Of a DNA stretch of 64,000 nt, positions 31,811 through 40,978 are shown piece after piece. The notes under the pieces were generated by a model. That model was not told where the DNA came from, searched no databases, and saw only the letters and a program-made list of their open reading frames with translations. Each line of letters begins with the position of its first letter. Within the stretch, counting starts at the first letter, position 1. The position numbers and the translations under genes are program-made. This stretch comes from Bacillota bacterium (lineage in GTDB: Bacteria > Bacillota > Clostridia > Lachnospirales > Lachnospiraceae), in assembly GCA_023423045.1 (NCBI GenBank), contig JAFAGA010000073.1, forward strand, positions 102,597 through 166,596. Reading direction: 5' to 3'.

Positions 31811-33424
31811 ATGAAGCGATATACCGTGATACTTGTAGACGATGAAGAGGAAGTGCGCCAGGCCATCATTAAAAAGCTGGACTGGGAGAGCATCGGCTTT
31901 GAGGTAATCGGTTATGCAGATAACGGGGAGGATGCTCTGGAGCTTGCGGAGCGTCTCCGCCCCGATGTTGTCATGACAGATATAAAAATGCCCTTTATGG
32001 ACGGGTTGACCCTGGCCAGAAAGTTAAAGCAAATCACCAAGGATTTTAAAATTATTGTATTTTCCGGCTTTGATGAATTTGAATACGCCAAGGAGGCCAT
32101 CAAGCTGGAGGTGGAGGAATATATCCTTAAGCCCATCAATGCCATTGAGCTGAAAGGTGTATTTGAGCGGATCAAGGAGAAGCTGGATACGGAGATCAAC
32201 AGCAAGCGGGATATCGAGCAGCTGCGCAATTATTATATCGAGAGCCTTCCGCTGATGAAGGAGCAGCTGCTGATCGGCATTCTGGAGGGAAGGCTTCAGA
32301 GAAAACGGATCGAGGAATTAATGAAGGTCTATGAGATGAAGCTGGATGCTCCCTGCTATATGGCCGGAATTGTCCGTATGGATACGGCGGGCAGCAGAAC
32401 AAGGGCGGAGGAGGACTATATGGGAGGGAGCAGTCTGATCACCTTATCCCTGAAGCAGATCGTGGATGAGAATTTAGCCTCCTGCCTGGATTTTGTCAGC
32501 TTCTTCAATCTGGAGACTGTGGTTGTAATCGCATTATTGAAGGATCCGAAGGAGAGTAAGGATTTTATCCATACCATGGATCAGATTTGTAAAAGCGCCT
32601 TCCGTATTCTGGAGCACAACACCTGCGCGGGAATAGGCAGTCCGTGCAATGACCTGATGGAGCTGCACCATTCCTATCAGGGAGCGAAGAGCGCCCTGGA
32701 TTACCGCATTCTGTTTGATGCCAACCAGGCAATCTATATCAGTGATGTGGAGATCCAGAATAATGTGCAGAATATCTGGGAAAGCAGATATACGGAGAAT
32801 ATTCTCAGGGAAATCAAGCTGGGAGAGGTGGAGGATCTGGTTAAGGCAATTCAGGAGCTGGTGAATTATATCAGAAATTCCAACATTTCCATTCAGCTGT
32901 ATCAGGTATCCCTGATGGAGATGGTCACGGAGATTTTTAAGCTGGGCTGGGCCTATCAGCTGGACATGGATAAGGTGTTCGGTCCGGATTTCAATATTAA
33001 CAGTAAGATATCCCAGTTTGCTTCCCTGGATGCCCTGAAGGAATGGCTGCTGGAGATTTGCGTCAAGGTAAGGAACAGCATCCGCCGGGAGCGGACCGAT
33101 ACAGCGAAGCTTTTGATCAATAAGGCGGTGGATTTTCTGGGAGAGCATTATTGTGACAGTGAACTATCCGTAGATACCCTATGCAGTTACCTCAATGTCA
33201 GCGCTACCTATTTCTCGATTTTATTCAAGAGGGAGACGGGCCTGAGCTTTATCAATTATCTGACCAAGGTGCGGATGGAAAAGGCGCTTCAGCTGCTGAA
33301 TACGACGGATGAAAAAACCTATAATATATCGGCAATGGTAGGATATACGGAGCCGAATTATTTCAGCTATGTGTTTAAAAAGCAATACGGAGTATCACCC
33401 TCCAACTACCGTAAGAACAAATAG
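31811..33424 (+). CDS. YesN-type response regulator (receiver plus AraC HTH)
   Basis: 537 residues: receiver domain (1-120) with Asp57 in VVMTDIKMP as phospho-acceptor, acidic pocket VDDEEEVR and conserved Lys in YILKPI; a long middle domain (about 140-420); and two AraC helix-turn-helix motifs (about 435-535; LSVDTLCSYLNVSATYFSILFKR and YNISAMVGYTEPNYFSYVFKK). It pairs with the YesM kinase encoded 62 bases downstream. The likely target is the mgl promoter. It ends at a stop followed directly by a dispersed palindrome. Confidence 0.93.
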   Translation: MKRYTVILVDDEEEVRQAIIKKLDWESIGFEVIGYADNGEDALELAERLRPDVVMTDIKMPFMDGLTLARKLKQITKDFKIIVFSGFDEFEYAKEAIKLEVEEYILKPINAIELKGVFERIKEKLDTEINSKRDIEQLRNYYIESLPLMKEQLLIGILEGRLQRKRIEELMKVYEMKLDAPCYMAGIVRMDTAGSRTRAEEDYMGGSSLITLSLKQIVDENLASCLDFVSFFNLETVVVIALLKDPKESKDFIHTMDQICKSAFRILEHNTCAGIGSPCNDLMELHHSYQGAKSALDYRILFDANQAIYISDVEIQNNVQNIWESRYTENILREIKLGEVEDLVKAIQELVNYIRNSNISIQLYQVSLMEMVTEIFKLGWAYQLDMDKVFGPDFNINSKISQFASLDALKEWLLEICVKVRNSIRRERTDTAKLLINKAVDFLGEHYCDSELSVDTLCSYLNVSATYFSILFKRETGLSFINYLTKVRMEKALQLLNTTDEKTYNISAMVGYTEPNYFSYVFKKQYGVSPSNYRKNK

Positions 33425-33425
33425 T

Positions 33426-33455
33426 GTAACAGGCCGAGCCAGGCTGAGCTGTTAC
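33426..33455. repeat. Dispersed palindrome, copy 1
   Basis: GTAACAG (33426-33432) and CTGTTAC (33449-33455) with inner GAGCC/GGCT pairing. Together with copies at 37370 and 58778 it shares the right end CTGA(A/G)CTGTTAC and the position immediately after a stop codon. Confidence 0.6.
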
Positions 33456-33486
33456 CCAATAATACAACCGGAAAGGCATATCACCT

Positions 33487-35280
33487 ATGAAGACCAGGAT
33501 GAAAGAGCTGCTTTTAAAAATTGCGCGGTATTCCCGGCGAAGAACCATACAGTTTACGCTGTCCATCTCCTTTTCCCTGGTGGCATTATTTGGAATGGGC
33601 TTCAGCGGCTATATGGTTTATTCACGTTATGCCGCTTCTACGAAGGCTTTGACAATTGAGAGCAAGGAGCAGCTGATTGACCAGGTCAATATGAATCTGA
33701 ACGCTTATCTTCGCAATATGATGCGCATCTCCAATTCCATGTATTATACCGTAATTAAGAAGAAGGACCTGGCCAGGGAGACTCTGGAGGGAGAGATGAG
33801 CCTGCTCTATGAAGCCAGTAAGGACAACCTGGTGAGTATTGTCTGCTTTGAAGGGGACGGCACGCTGATAGCCGCCACACCCATCGGCAGCTTGAAAAGC
33901 GGGCTGAATGCCACGAACCAGAGTTGGTTTGTCAATGCGAACCAGGAGATAGAGAATCTGCATTTTTCCATTCCCCATGTCCAAAATCTGTTTAATGACA
34001 GCAGCTTTAATTATCATTGGGTGATCTCCCTGAGCCGGGTTGTGGAGCTGACCAGAAACGGCAACATCAGCCGGGGAATTCTCCTGGTGGATATGAATTA
34101 CAGCGGCATTGAGCAGATTTTTACCAAAATGAACCGGAACACCAGCGGCTATGTATACCTGACCGATGGCAATGGAGAGATTATCTACCATCCCAAGCAG
34201 AATCTCATTAATTCCAGCCTGCTCCATGAAAATAACAGGGCAGCCGTCACCTATGAGGACGGCACCCATGAGGAGACCTATGAGGGGGAGAGGAGGATGG
34301 TAACCGTAAGAACCGCGGGCTATACCGGCTGGAAGATTATCCACGTGACCCCCACGGAGGAGTTCTATATGAGCTACCATCAGATGCAGTTTTTTACCGG
34401 GATCATACTGCTGCTGACGATTATCCTGATCTTTGTTGCAAACCAGTTTGTCTCCTATCTGATTGGCAATCCTATTAAGAAGCTGGATGATTCGGTTAAG
34501 GATCTGGAATACGGCAAGCTGGATTTGAACATTTATATCGGAGGCTCCTATGAAATCAGGCATTTGGGGAGAACCATCACCTCCATGGTGCGCCGCCTTC
34601 ATGAGCTGATGGATGAGGTGGTGATTGAGCAGGAGAAAAAGCGCAAGAGCGAATTTGATGCGCTCCAGGCCCAGATTAATCCGCATTTTCTCTATAATAC
34701 CCTGGATTCCATCGTATGGATGGTGGAAAGCGAACGCTACCAGGAGGCGATCTTCATGGTGACGGCTCTTGCCAATCTGTTTCGCATCAGCTTAAGCAAG
34801 GGAAAGAATATTATCAGTATCCGGGAGGAGATCGAGCATGCCCAGAACTATCTCTATATCCAGAAGATACGCTACAAGAACCGTTTCCAGGTGGATATCG
34901 ATATCGATCCGGAGATCCATGAATGCAGTACCATTAAGCTGATTGTACAGCCGCTCCTGGAGAATGCCATCTATCATGGTGTGGAGTATATGGATGGGGA
35001 AGGCGAGATTAAGGTAAGAGGATATCTTAAGGAAGGCGAGGTTTATATCGACGTCACGGATAATGGACTGGGGATACCGGAGGAAGCGCTGGACTATGTA
35101 CTGACGGATGAAAAGCGGGAGCATAAAAAGGGCTCCGGCATCGGACTCAGCAATGTCCACCAGAGAATCCAGTTGTATTTTGGCAAAGCATACGGATTGG
35201 AGATTGAGAGCATCCTTGATGAGGGTACCACGATTCACATTCATCTCCCGAATATACCTTATGAGAAAACGGAAGCTTAA
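33487..35280 (+). CDS. YesM-type sensor histidine kinase
   Basis: 597 residues: membrane helix (about 20-45), ~250-residue extracellular Cache-like domain, membrane helix (about 300-322), HAMP (about 325-380), His_kinase domain with His400 in INPHFLYNTLDSI, and the ATPase domain with VQPLLENAIYHG, DNGLGIPEE and GSGIGLSNVHQR. It phosphorylates the YesN regulator just upstream. The two anchored sugar-binding proteins downstream are candidates to contact its outer domain, as in XylFII-LytS systems of clostridia; that link is inferred. Confidence 0.93.
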   Translation: MKTRMKELLLKIARYSRRRTIQFTLSISFSLVALFGMGFSGYMVYSRYAASTKALTIESKEQLIDQVNMNLNAYLRNMMRISNSMYYTVIKKKDLARETLEGEMSLLYEASKDNLVSIVCFEGDGTLIAATPIGSLKSGLNATNQSWFVNANQEIENLHFSIPHVQNLFNDSSFNYHWVISLSRVVELTRNGNISRGILLVDMNYSGIEQIFTKMNRNTSGYVYLTDGNGEIIYHPKQNLINSSLLHENNRAAVTYEDGTHEETYEGERRMVTVRTAGYTGWKIIHVTPTEEFYMSYHQMQFFTGIILLLTIILIFVANQFVSYLIGNPIKKLDDSVKDLEYGKLDLNIYIGGSYEIRHLGRTITSMVRRLHELMDEVVIEQEKKRKSEFDALQAQINPHFLYNTLDSIVWMVESERYQEAIFMVTALANLFRISLSKGKNIISIREEIEHAQNYLYIQKIRYKNRFQVDIDIDPEIHECSTIKLIVQPLLENAIYHGVEYMDGEGEIKVRGYLKEGEVYIDVTDNGLGIPEEALDYVLTDEKREHKKGSGIGLSNVHQRIQLYFGKAYGLEIESILDEGTTIHIHLPNIPYEKTEA

Positions 35281-35300
35281 GGAAGAGGGGAGGCGAAGCG

Positions 35301-36269
35301 GTGAAAAATAATCTAAAAATCTTTCTGGCCATAGCGCTGCTGCTGGTGCTGACCGGAGTCCTGATTGTCAGCAGCTATTTATATATCAATGATACCAGCG
35401 GAAAGAACGATACCGCAAGGATCTCCGTCATCGTATACGGCTCGGGGGCCAGTGACCGCTGGACGACCATGAAGCAGGGGCTGGAGCAGGGAGCCCTGGA
35501 TTTCCATGCGGAGATTAATTTTGTCACCACCACGGAGGAAAAGGATGTCAAGGAGCAAAGCAGCCTCATAGAACGTGAGCTTGCCAACGGTTCCCAGGGG
35601 ATTATTCTTGCGGCTGCCGACAGCAGGGAGCTGTCCGATGTGGTCAGAGAGTATGCGGCATCGGTGCCCGTTGTGCTGGTGGAGACCAGCATTAAGAATG
35701 CGGAGGGGCTGACTTATATTTCAGCAGATAATTATAGTATGGGGCTGAATATAGGACGATCCGTGTATCTGAGCGGTGATGAGAACAAGACAGTGGCGGT
35801 ATTTGTAGATAATCTTCAGCGCAACAGCGTGTCGGAGCGGTACAAAGGATTTCTTGACAGCCTGCAGTATACAAAATGCACCATAATGCCCTGGGAGCCG
35901 GAAGAGGGTGAGGATATTGCCGCATTTTTGAATGAAAAGCTGAAGAAGGAGCCGGCGGATGTCATTGTTGCGCTGGATGACAGGAGTCTGGAGGCGGTAA
36001 TCGATGCGGTACAGACAGCCAAAAGCAGTATTGATGTCTATGGTATAGGCAGCACCAACAAAATTGTCTATTATCTGGACTATGGCTTGATTAAATCCAT
36101 TGTATTCCAGAATGAATTTAATATGGGATATCTGAGCGTTCAGGAGGCTGTCCGCAGAATCGGACAGGAGGGGAAGAAACCCGGTATTGATATTGAGTTT
36201 CGTACCGTGAATAAGGTAACAATGTATTTGCCTAAGAATCAGAGGTTAGTATTTCCGATTGTACAATAA
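35301..36269 (+). CDS. Membrane-anchored sugar-binding protein, sensor candidate 1
   Basis: 322 residues from GTG 35301 with GGGGAGG upstream. One N-terminal membrane helix (about 6-28) and no lipobox Cys, then a Peripla_BP_4 fold (about 38-300; ISVIVYGSGASDRW, GIILAAADSREL, SADNYSMGLNIGRSV, DVIVALDDRS, VFQNEFNMGYLSVQEAV). It is 20 bases after the YesM gene. It is closer in style to the orphan at 7.8 kb than to MglB. The tether favours signalling to the kinase over transport; ligand unknown. Confidence 0.85.
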   Translation: MKNNLKIFLAIALLLVLTGVLIVSSYLYINDTSGKNDTARISVIVYGSGASDRWTTMKQGLEQGALDFHAEINFVTTTEEKDVKEQSSLIERELANGSQGIILAAADSRELSDVVREYAASVPVVLVETSIKNAEGLTYISADNYSMGLNIGRSVYLSGDENKTVAVFVDNLQRNSVSERYKGFLDSLQYTKCTIMPWEPEEGEDIAAFLNEKLKKEPADVIVALDDRSLEAVIDAVQTAKSSIDVYGIGSTNKIVYYLDYGLIKSIVFQNEFNMGYLSVQEAVRRIGQEGKKPGIDIEFRTVNKVTMYLPKNQRLVFPIVQ

Positions 36270-36305
36270 GGAGGGGAGGCCGGAAGAATCGGACCGGTAT
36301 ACAGT

Positions 36306-37367
36306 ATGAATATGAAGAAGGTCGTATTGCCTGTGGTGATCGCCTTTATCATTCTTTGTATCTTTGCGGTGAATTATATCAGCACAGGGCATGGAGGCAG
36401 GGATGATGAGGATGGAAAACGGACCGGCATGAAGGTGGGGGTCAGCATCTATAATCAGTATGATACCTTTATCTCCAGCCTTGTGGAAAATCTGAAGGAA
36501 GAAGCAAGGCGGATGGAGCAGGAGAAGAACATCACCATAACCCTGGATATCGTCAATGCGGGAGGAAGTCAGGTATCCCAGAATTATCAGGTGGAAGAAT
36601 TTATAAAGAAAGAATATGATATACTCTGCATTAATCTGGTGGACCGTACGGATGCTTCCACCGCCATTGATATGGCAATGAATGCGGATATTCCGGTAAT
36701 TTTCTTCAACCGTGAGCTGGTAGAGAAGGATCTGGAACGTTGGGATAAACTGTTCTATGTGGGGGCGGTTGCGTTAGAATCAGGAATTATGCAGGGACAG
36801 ATTATAGTGGATGCCTGTGAGAAGGACTTTGCCGGGATCGACAGGAACGGTGATCAGGTATTGCAGTACGTAATTCTGGAAGGAGAAGCCGGGCACCAGG
36901 ATGCATCCATCCGCACGGAGTATGTGATTAAGACAATTACAGAGGCTGGCATTAAGGTGGAGAAGCTGGGGGACGAGATTGCCAACTGGAACCGGGCGCA
37001 GGGGGAAACCCGGATGTCGCAGTGGCTGAAGACCAATCGGGATGAGATAGAAATTGTGATCGCCAACAATGATGATATGGCATTGGGAGCAATTGACGCG
37101 ATGAAGAAGGAGAACCTGGCGAAGCCTCCGGTGGTGGTGGGAATTGACGGAACCCAGGTTGGCCTTGAGGCTGTGAAAAACCAGGATATGATAGGGACGG
37201 TTCTCAATGACAGCTTCGGCCAGGCCGAAGGTATCACCCAACTAGCCTATTCGGTGGTATTTCATCAGGAGCTGCCCGAGTCCATTGAATTGATCAATGG
37301 GAAATATATACGCAAGCCCCATATTATTGTCACTTCGGATAATATTGAGGAAATTCTTAACCGTTAA
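36306..37367 (+). CDS. Membrane-anchored MglB paralogue, sensor candidate 2
   Basis: 353 residues: membrane helix (about 5-24) without lipobox, then an MglB-like fold. Compared with the mglB product and E. coli MglB, the calcium loop (GIDRNGDQVLQY), Asp-Ala-x-x-Arg (HQDASIRTEY), the stacking Trp (ANWNRAQ), IANNDDMALGA, GIDGTQ and LNDSFGQAEG are all kept. Galactose/glucose binding is therefore likely. With its tether and its place at the end of the yesN-yesM operon, it looks like the sensory input of the system, informing the kinase while MglB serves import. Confidence 0.88.
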   Translation: MNMKKVVLPVVIAFIILCIFAVNYISTGHGGRDDEDGKRTGMKVGVSIYNQYDTFISSLVENLKEEARRMEQEKNITITLDIVNAGGSQVSQNYQVEEFIKKEYDILCINLVDRTDASTAIDMAMNADIPVIFFNRELVEKDLERWDKLFYVGAVALESGIMQGQIIVDACEKDFAGIDRNGDQVLQYVILEGEAGHQDASIRTEYVIKTITEAGIKVEKLGDEIANWNRAQGETRMSQWLKTNRDEIEIVIANNDDMALGAIDAMKKENLAKPPVVVGIDGTQVGLEAVKNQDMIGTVLNDSFGQAEGITQLAYSVVFHQELPESIELINGKYIRKPHIIVTSDNIEEILNR

Positions 37368-37369
37368 TG

Positions 37370-37427
37370 GTTCAGGTATGGCCTGCGGGATAAAATATTT
37401 CATCCGCAGGCCATACCTGAACTGTTA
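37370..37427. repeat. Dispersed palindrome, copy 2 (19-bp perfect stem)
   Basis: The arms at 37370-37388 and 37404-37422 are perfectly complementary (left arm begins GTTCAGGTATGG), followed by TGTTAC. It separates two convergent genes and probably acts as a bidirectional terminator, but its shared end sequence with copies at 33.4 and 58.8 kb shows it is also a repeat. Confidence 0.75.
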
Positions 37428-37441
37428 CTTTAGCCGGAGTG

Positions 37442-38647
37442 TTAGATAACCGAGGGTTTATGCCTTCTCATATAGCAATATTGCAGCAGGGCGACGAGCC
37501 CTGCTACAGTTATAATAAGGAGTGTCATTATCTGGTAGGCAGATTTCAGACCATAGGCATCTACCAGATAGCCGCCCAGGATATTGCCCGTAATACTGCC
37601 GATTCCGGTTTGAATTAATGCAAGGATGCTCTGCCCCTTGGATTGGTTTTCCGGCTTTACATTCTTACTGATGAATACCGCGATACTGAAGTAAATTGTC
37701 ATAAAGCTCATGCCGTGCAGCGCCTGGGAGAGCACGACAAAGGGAAGACTTCCGCCGGTGACGGTGAGGATACGTAGCCCCAGCAGCAAGCAGGCGAATA
37801 TGGTGATTTTAGTGGTACTCACTTTCTTCAGCACCCGATTCATCAAAAATAACACCGGAAGTTCGCTGAGGGCCGAGATGCTGTTGGTGAAGCCGATGGT
37901 TCCTTCGGACAATCCCATGTCCAGCATATAAACCCCGAGAAAGCTGTAGTTGAAGCTTAAACCTACCTGGCTGATAAAGGCAAAGACCAGCAGAAAATAA
38001 ATCTGCCGTGATTCAAAGATATGAAACGGAGAGCGTCCGGAAGCTTTTTCGTGCCCGGAGGTGTCAGGAAGGCTGCTGGCGAAAAGCTTCCTGGGTTCAT
38101 CCTTTGGAAGCATACGAATAAACAGGAACAGAATAAGAAAGCTGACACAGCCCATAATATAGGCCAGATCAGGATTTTTTCTGACAATGATTCCGGAAAA
38201 GATCACAAAGATGGCGTAGCCAAGGGTGCCTCCCATTCGGATCTTGGAGAAATCAAGCTGGTTCTCATGGCTGCTCCGCAAAGTAATGGCATCACTCAGA
38301 GGGACCAGGGAGGTATTGAAGACCGCCAGCAATGTCAATGCAATAAAGAAAGAGGCAAAAGATTTGCCGATATAAAAGCTTAGAATGGACAGAGCACTGC
38401 CCAGGGCAACGATGGACAGCACGCCCCTGCGCCTTCCTGTTTTATCACTGATGACCGCCCATAGGGGCTGTACCAGGATGGAGACAACCGGACCGATGGT
38501 CAGCAGAATACCGATTTCAACTGCATTGATGCCTGTCTTCGAGAAGTAAGGGCTTAGGAAGGGGACATACATGGAGAAAGAGATATAGATAAATGCATTG
38601 ATCATCAATAGATTTAGGGCAGTCTTATTAATAGTGAATTTCTTCAT
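37442..38647 (-). CDS. MFS transporter (MFS_1-like, sugar/nucleoside symporter group)
   Basis: 401 residues from ATG 38647 (GAGGAG upstream); a longer reading to 38758 adds a non-conserved tail. Twelve membrane segments with the MFS loop motif SDKTGRRRG (about 62-70). The general form resembles the LacY/NupG-like MFS_1 group. No regulator is adjacent; it is transcribed away from the ThrE genes. Substrate unknown, perhaps a sugar given the neighbouring locus. Confidence 0.85.
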   Translation of the reverse strand: MKKFTINKTALNLLMINAFIYISFSMYVPFLSPYFSKTGINAVEIGILLTIGPVVSILVQPLWAVISDKTGRRRGVLSIVALGSALSILSFYIGKSFASFFIALTLLAVFNTSLVPLSDAITLRSSHENQLDFSKIRMGGTLGYAIFVIFSGIIVRKNPDLAYIMGCVSFLILFLFIRMLPKDEPRKLFASSLPDTSGHEKASGRSPFHIFESRQIYFLLVFAFISQVGLSFNYSFLGVYMLDMGLSEGTIGFTNSISALSELPVLFLMNRVLKKVSTTKITIFACLLLGLRILTVTGGSLPFVVLSQALHGMSFMTIYFSIAVFISKNVKPENQSKGQSILALIQTGIGSITGNILGGYLVDAYGLKSAYQIMTLLIITVAGLVALLQYCYMRRHKPSVI

Positions 38648-38864
38648 AGGTGGCTCTCCTCGTTCCGGTTTGTAATAATAAATAAAGCATCGATATTGGG
38701 TATGTAAAAAACTGCGCATAGATAGGATTATATCAAATAATACATGATATTGGAGCAAATGAAAAGAAAAATAAATCGTAATTCATATATCTTTTATTCC
38801 GGATACCTTTTGTGGTACAATAAATTAAGAAATTTTGAAAGAAATGCGGGGAGATTAACCTATT

Positions 38865-39632
38865 ATGAGCTATAAGGCACTATTCAAGACGGCAATGCTG
38901 GCAGGTGAGATCATGGCGCAAAGCGGGGCTGAGACCTTTCGTGTGGAGGATACGATGATACGAATTCTTAAATCCACAGGCCTTGACTCGGTGGAGGTCT
39001 ATGCGACTACCACGGGTATTGTCGCGACGCTGTCGGATCCTTCCATAGAGGCGATTACCGGTGTAAAGAGGATTACCAACCGGTCTAATAATCTGAGCCG
39101 GATTAACGATGTGAATCAGATATCCAGAAATATCTGCGACGGGGTAATCACCGCCGCCCAGGCCTGCGAAAAGCTGGAGCAGATAAGATATAGCAGAGCC
39201 TACTCCAATCTGACACTCACCATCGCAACCATTATATCCATGGGCGGCTTTGTTGGGCTGTTCGGAGGCTCCTGGCTGGATTGCATTCTTGCTGGAGTCA
39301 ACGGGATCTTTATCGTGTTGATCGGGAGAATTGCCGACAACCGTATCGCGAGTCCCTTCATCATTGATATGGCGAAAAGCTTTGTGGTTGCCTTTATGAC
39401 CATGGTATTTGTGAAATATCTTACCGGAGCAGACCGCAGTCTGATCACTATAGGCTCCATTATGCCGCTGGTGCCGGGAATACCAATTACCAATGCCATA
39501 CGGGATACGCTCCAGGGAGATTACAGTTCCGGAACGGCAAGGGCGGTAGAAGCTTTTGTCATATCCCTGGGGATTGCGGTGGGAGTCGGCCTGGGTATGG
39601 GACTTTTTAATTTTGTAGAAAGGATGTTTTAA
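38865..39632 (+). CDS. Threonine/serine exporter, ThrE N-terminal domain protein
   Basis: 255 residues. The first ~110 form the soluble DUF1212 domain (MAQSGAETFRVEDTM), followed by five membrane segments. In actinobacteria this half is fused to the second half as ThrE; in Firmicutes the two are separate adjacent genes, as here. It likely exports threonine/serine or small peptides. RBS GGGGAG before ATG; gap of one base to the partner. Confidence 0.88.
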   Translation: MSYKALFKTAMLAGEIMAQSGAETFRVEDTMIRILKSTGLDSVEVYATTTGIVATLSDPSIEAITGVKRITNRSNNLSRINDVNQISRNICDGVITAAQACEKLEQIRYSRAYSNLTLTIATIISMGGFVGLFGGSWLDCILAGVNGIFIVLIGRIADNRIASPFIIDMAKSFVVAFMTMVFVKYLTGADRSLITIGSIMPLVPGIPITNAIRDTLQGDYSSGTARAVEAFVISLGIAVGVGLGMGLFNFVERMF

Positions 39633-39633
39633 T

Positions 39634-40068
39634 ATGCTGGTACAGGGGATCAGTGCTTTTTTTGCAACAGCCGCTTTTTCCGTTCTGTTTTATCTGCCCA
39701 AGAGATATCTTATCCATGCGGGTATGACCGGAGGGCTGGGCTGGTTTATCTATTTGGTGAGCCTTGGTTATATGGGTGACAAGGTACTTGCAACCTTAAC
39801 GGCAACCCTGCTGGTGGCGTTGGCGGCTCACATTTTGGCCAGAATATATAAGATACCGGTAACCATGTTTTTGATACCCGGGGTGATTCCCTTTGTTCCC
39901 GGTGCGGGGATGTATCAGATTGTACTCAGTATCGTAGAGGGGAATGTGGAACGTACCTCCTTCTATTTCTTTGAAACTTTACAGATTGCAGGGGCCATTG
40001 CCCTGGGCATTTTCATCATTGATACCTTCTTCCGGAAAAAGGCCAAAAGGCCTAAATCTAATTCGTAA
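39634..40068 (+). CDS. Threonine/serine exporter, ThrE C-terminal domain protein (DUF3815)
   Basis: 144 residues with five membrane segments and the conserved PVTMFLIPGVIPFVPGAGMY stretch. It is the partner of the preceding ThrE half and needed to complete the carrier. It begins one base after the upstream stop, so translation is coupled. The basic C-terminal tail is cytoplasmic. Confidence 0.88.
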   Translation: MLVQGISAFFATAAFSVLFYLPKRYLIHAGMTGGLGWFIYLVSLGYMGDKVLATLTATLLVALAAHILARIYKIPVTMFLIPGVIPFVPGAGMYQIVLSIVEGNVERTSFYFFETLQIAGAIALGIFIIDTFFRKKAKRPKSNS

Positions 40069-40103
40069 AATCAAGCTGCTCTCCGCGATGGAACAGCATA
40101 CGG

Positions 40104-40140
40104 ACAAAGAGGATTGCTGCAAGGTAATCCTCTTTCGTTA
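40104..40140 (+). terminator. Terminator after the ThrE pair
   Basis: AAAGAGGATT (40106-40115) pairs perfectly with AATCCTCTTT (40126-40135). Confidence 0.75.
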
Positions 40141-40258
40141 TTCAGACGGAGGCTAAATCACTTGATATAACCACTTATGCATTTTCCGGCACCAGTTATC
40201 TAAAATCTCTTGGAGATTCTAAAATGCTTCATTATAATATTTCAAAAGGGGGATGACA

Positions 40259-40978
40259 ATGCTTGTAATAGGAATATGCGACGGAGATACTGCCGTTCGC
40301 GTTATGCTCTCCAATTTCATAAAAAGGTATAGAGAGGAAACCGGCTTGAACATTCAAGTCCTTTCTTATGATAACGGCGAAAAACTGCTCCGGCATTATC
40401 CCCTTGAGATGGATTTAATCTTTCTTGAAATACCATTTGCAAAAATGAACGGGATTGAAATTGCGAGGCGTATCCGGAAAGCGGACACACAGGTTGGAAT
40501 CGTATTCTTAACAACCGTTTTGAATCATGTGCTGGAGGCTTATGAGGTGCGTGCGGATAATTATTTAATAAAACCGCTGCGTTATGCCCGGTTTTTGGAG
40601 GAAGTAGAACAGGCCCGCATGCGCCGGGGACAAAATAGATTTTTTATTGAAACAAATGCAAATGGTGTTTATAAAATCTATGCGAAAGCCATCTGCTTTA
40701 TAGAAACGGAAGAGCATAACACTCGTATTCATACGGAAACTGATTCGATTCTAAGCTATAAACGTATGAAAGAACACGAGCAGGTATTGTTTGAGCAATA
40801 TTTTATTCGCTGTCATACCGGCTATATTGTAAACCTTTTATTTATGGAAAAGATGGAAAAAAGCGATCTTGTTTTGGTAACGGGCCAGCGCATTCCGGTC
40901 AGCCGGCAAAGACGCGCAAAGGTGTTAGAGGGCATAAGAGAATTGTATTCCGAGGGGGAGAGAAATGAAAAAGATTAA
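40259..40978 (+). CDS. LytTR response regulator with Glu in place of the phospho-acceptor Asp
   Basis: 239 residues from ATG 40259 (AAGGGGG upstream; an ATG six bases earlier is too close to it). Receiver domain 1-120 and LytTR DNA-binding domain about 135-235. At the phospho-acceptor site the protein has Glu57 (LIFLEIPFAKMNGIE), and the acidic pocket is CDGD instead of CDDE. The conserved Lys (YLIKPLR) remains. A Glu there often mimics the phosphorylated state, so activity may not need a kinase; no kinase gene is beside it. It overlaps the first ABC gene by 14 bases and most likely controls that operon. Confidence 0.88.
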   Translation: MLVIGICDGDTAVRVMLSNFIKRYREETGLNIQVLSYDNGEKLLRHYPLEMDLIFLEIPFAKMNGIEIARRIRKADTQVGIVFLTTVLNHVLEAYEVRADNYLIKPLRYARFLEEVEQARMRRGQNRFFIETNANGVYKIYAKAICFIETEEHNTRIHTETDSILSYKRMKEHEQVLFEQYFIRCHTGYIVNLLFMEKMEKSDLVLVTGQRIPVSRQRRAKVLEGIRELYSEGERNEKD

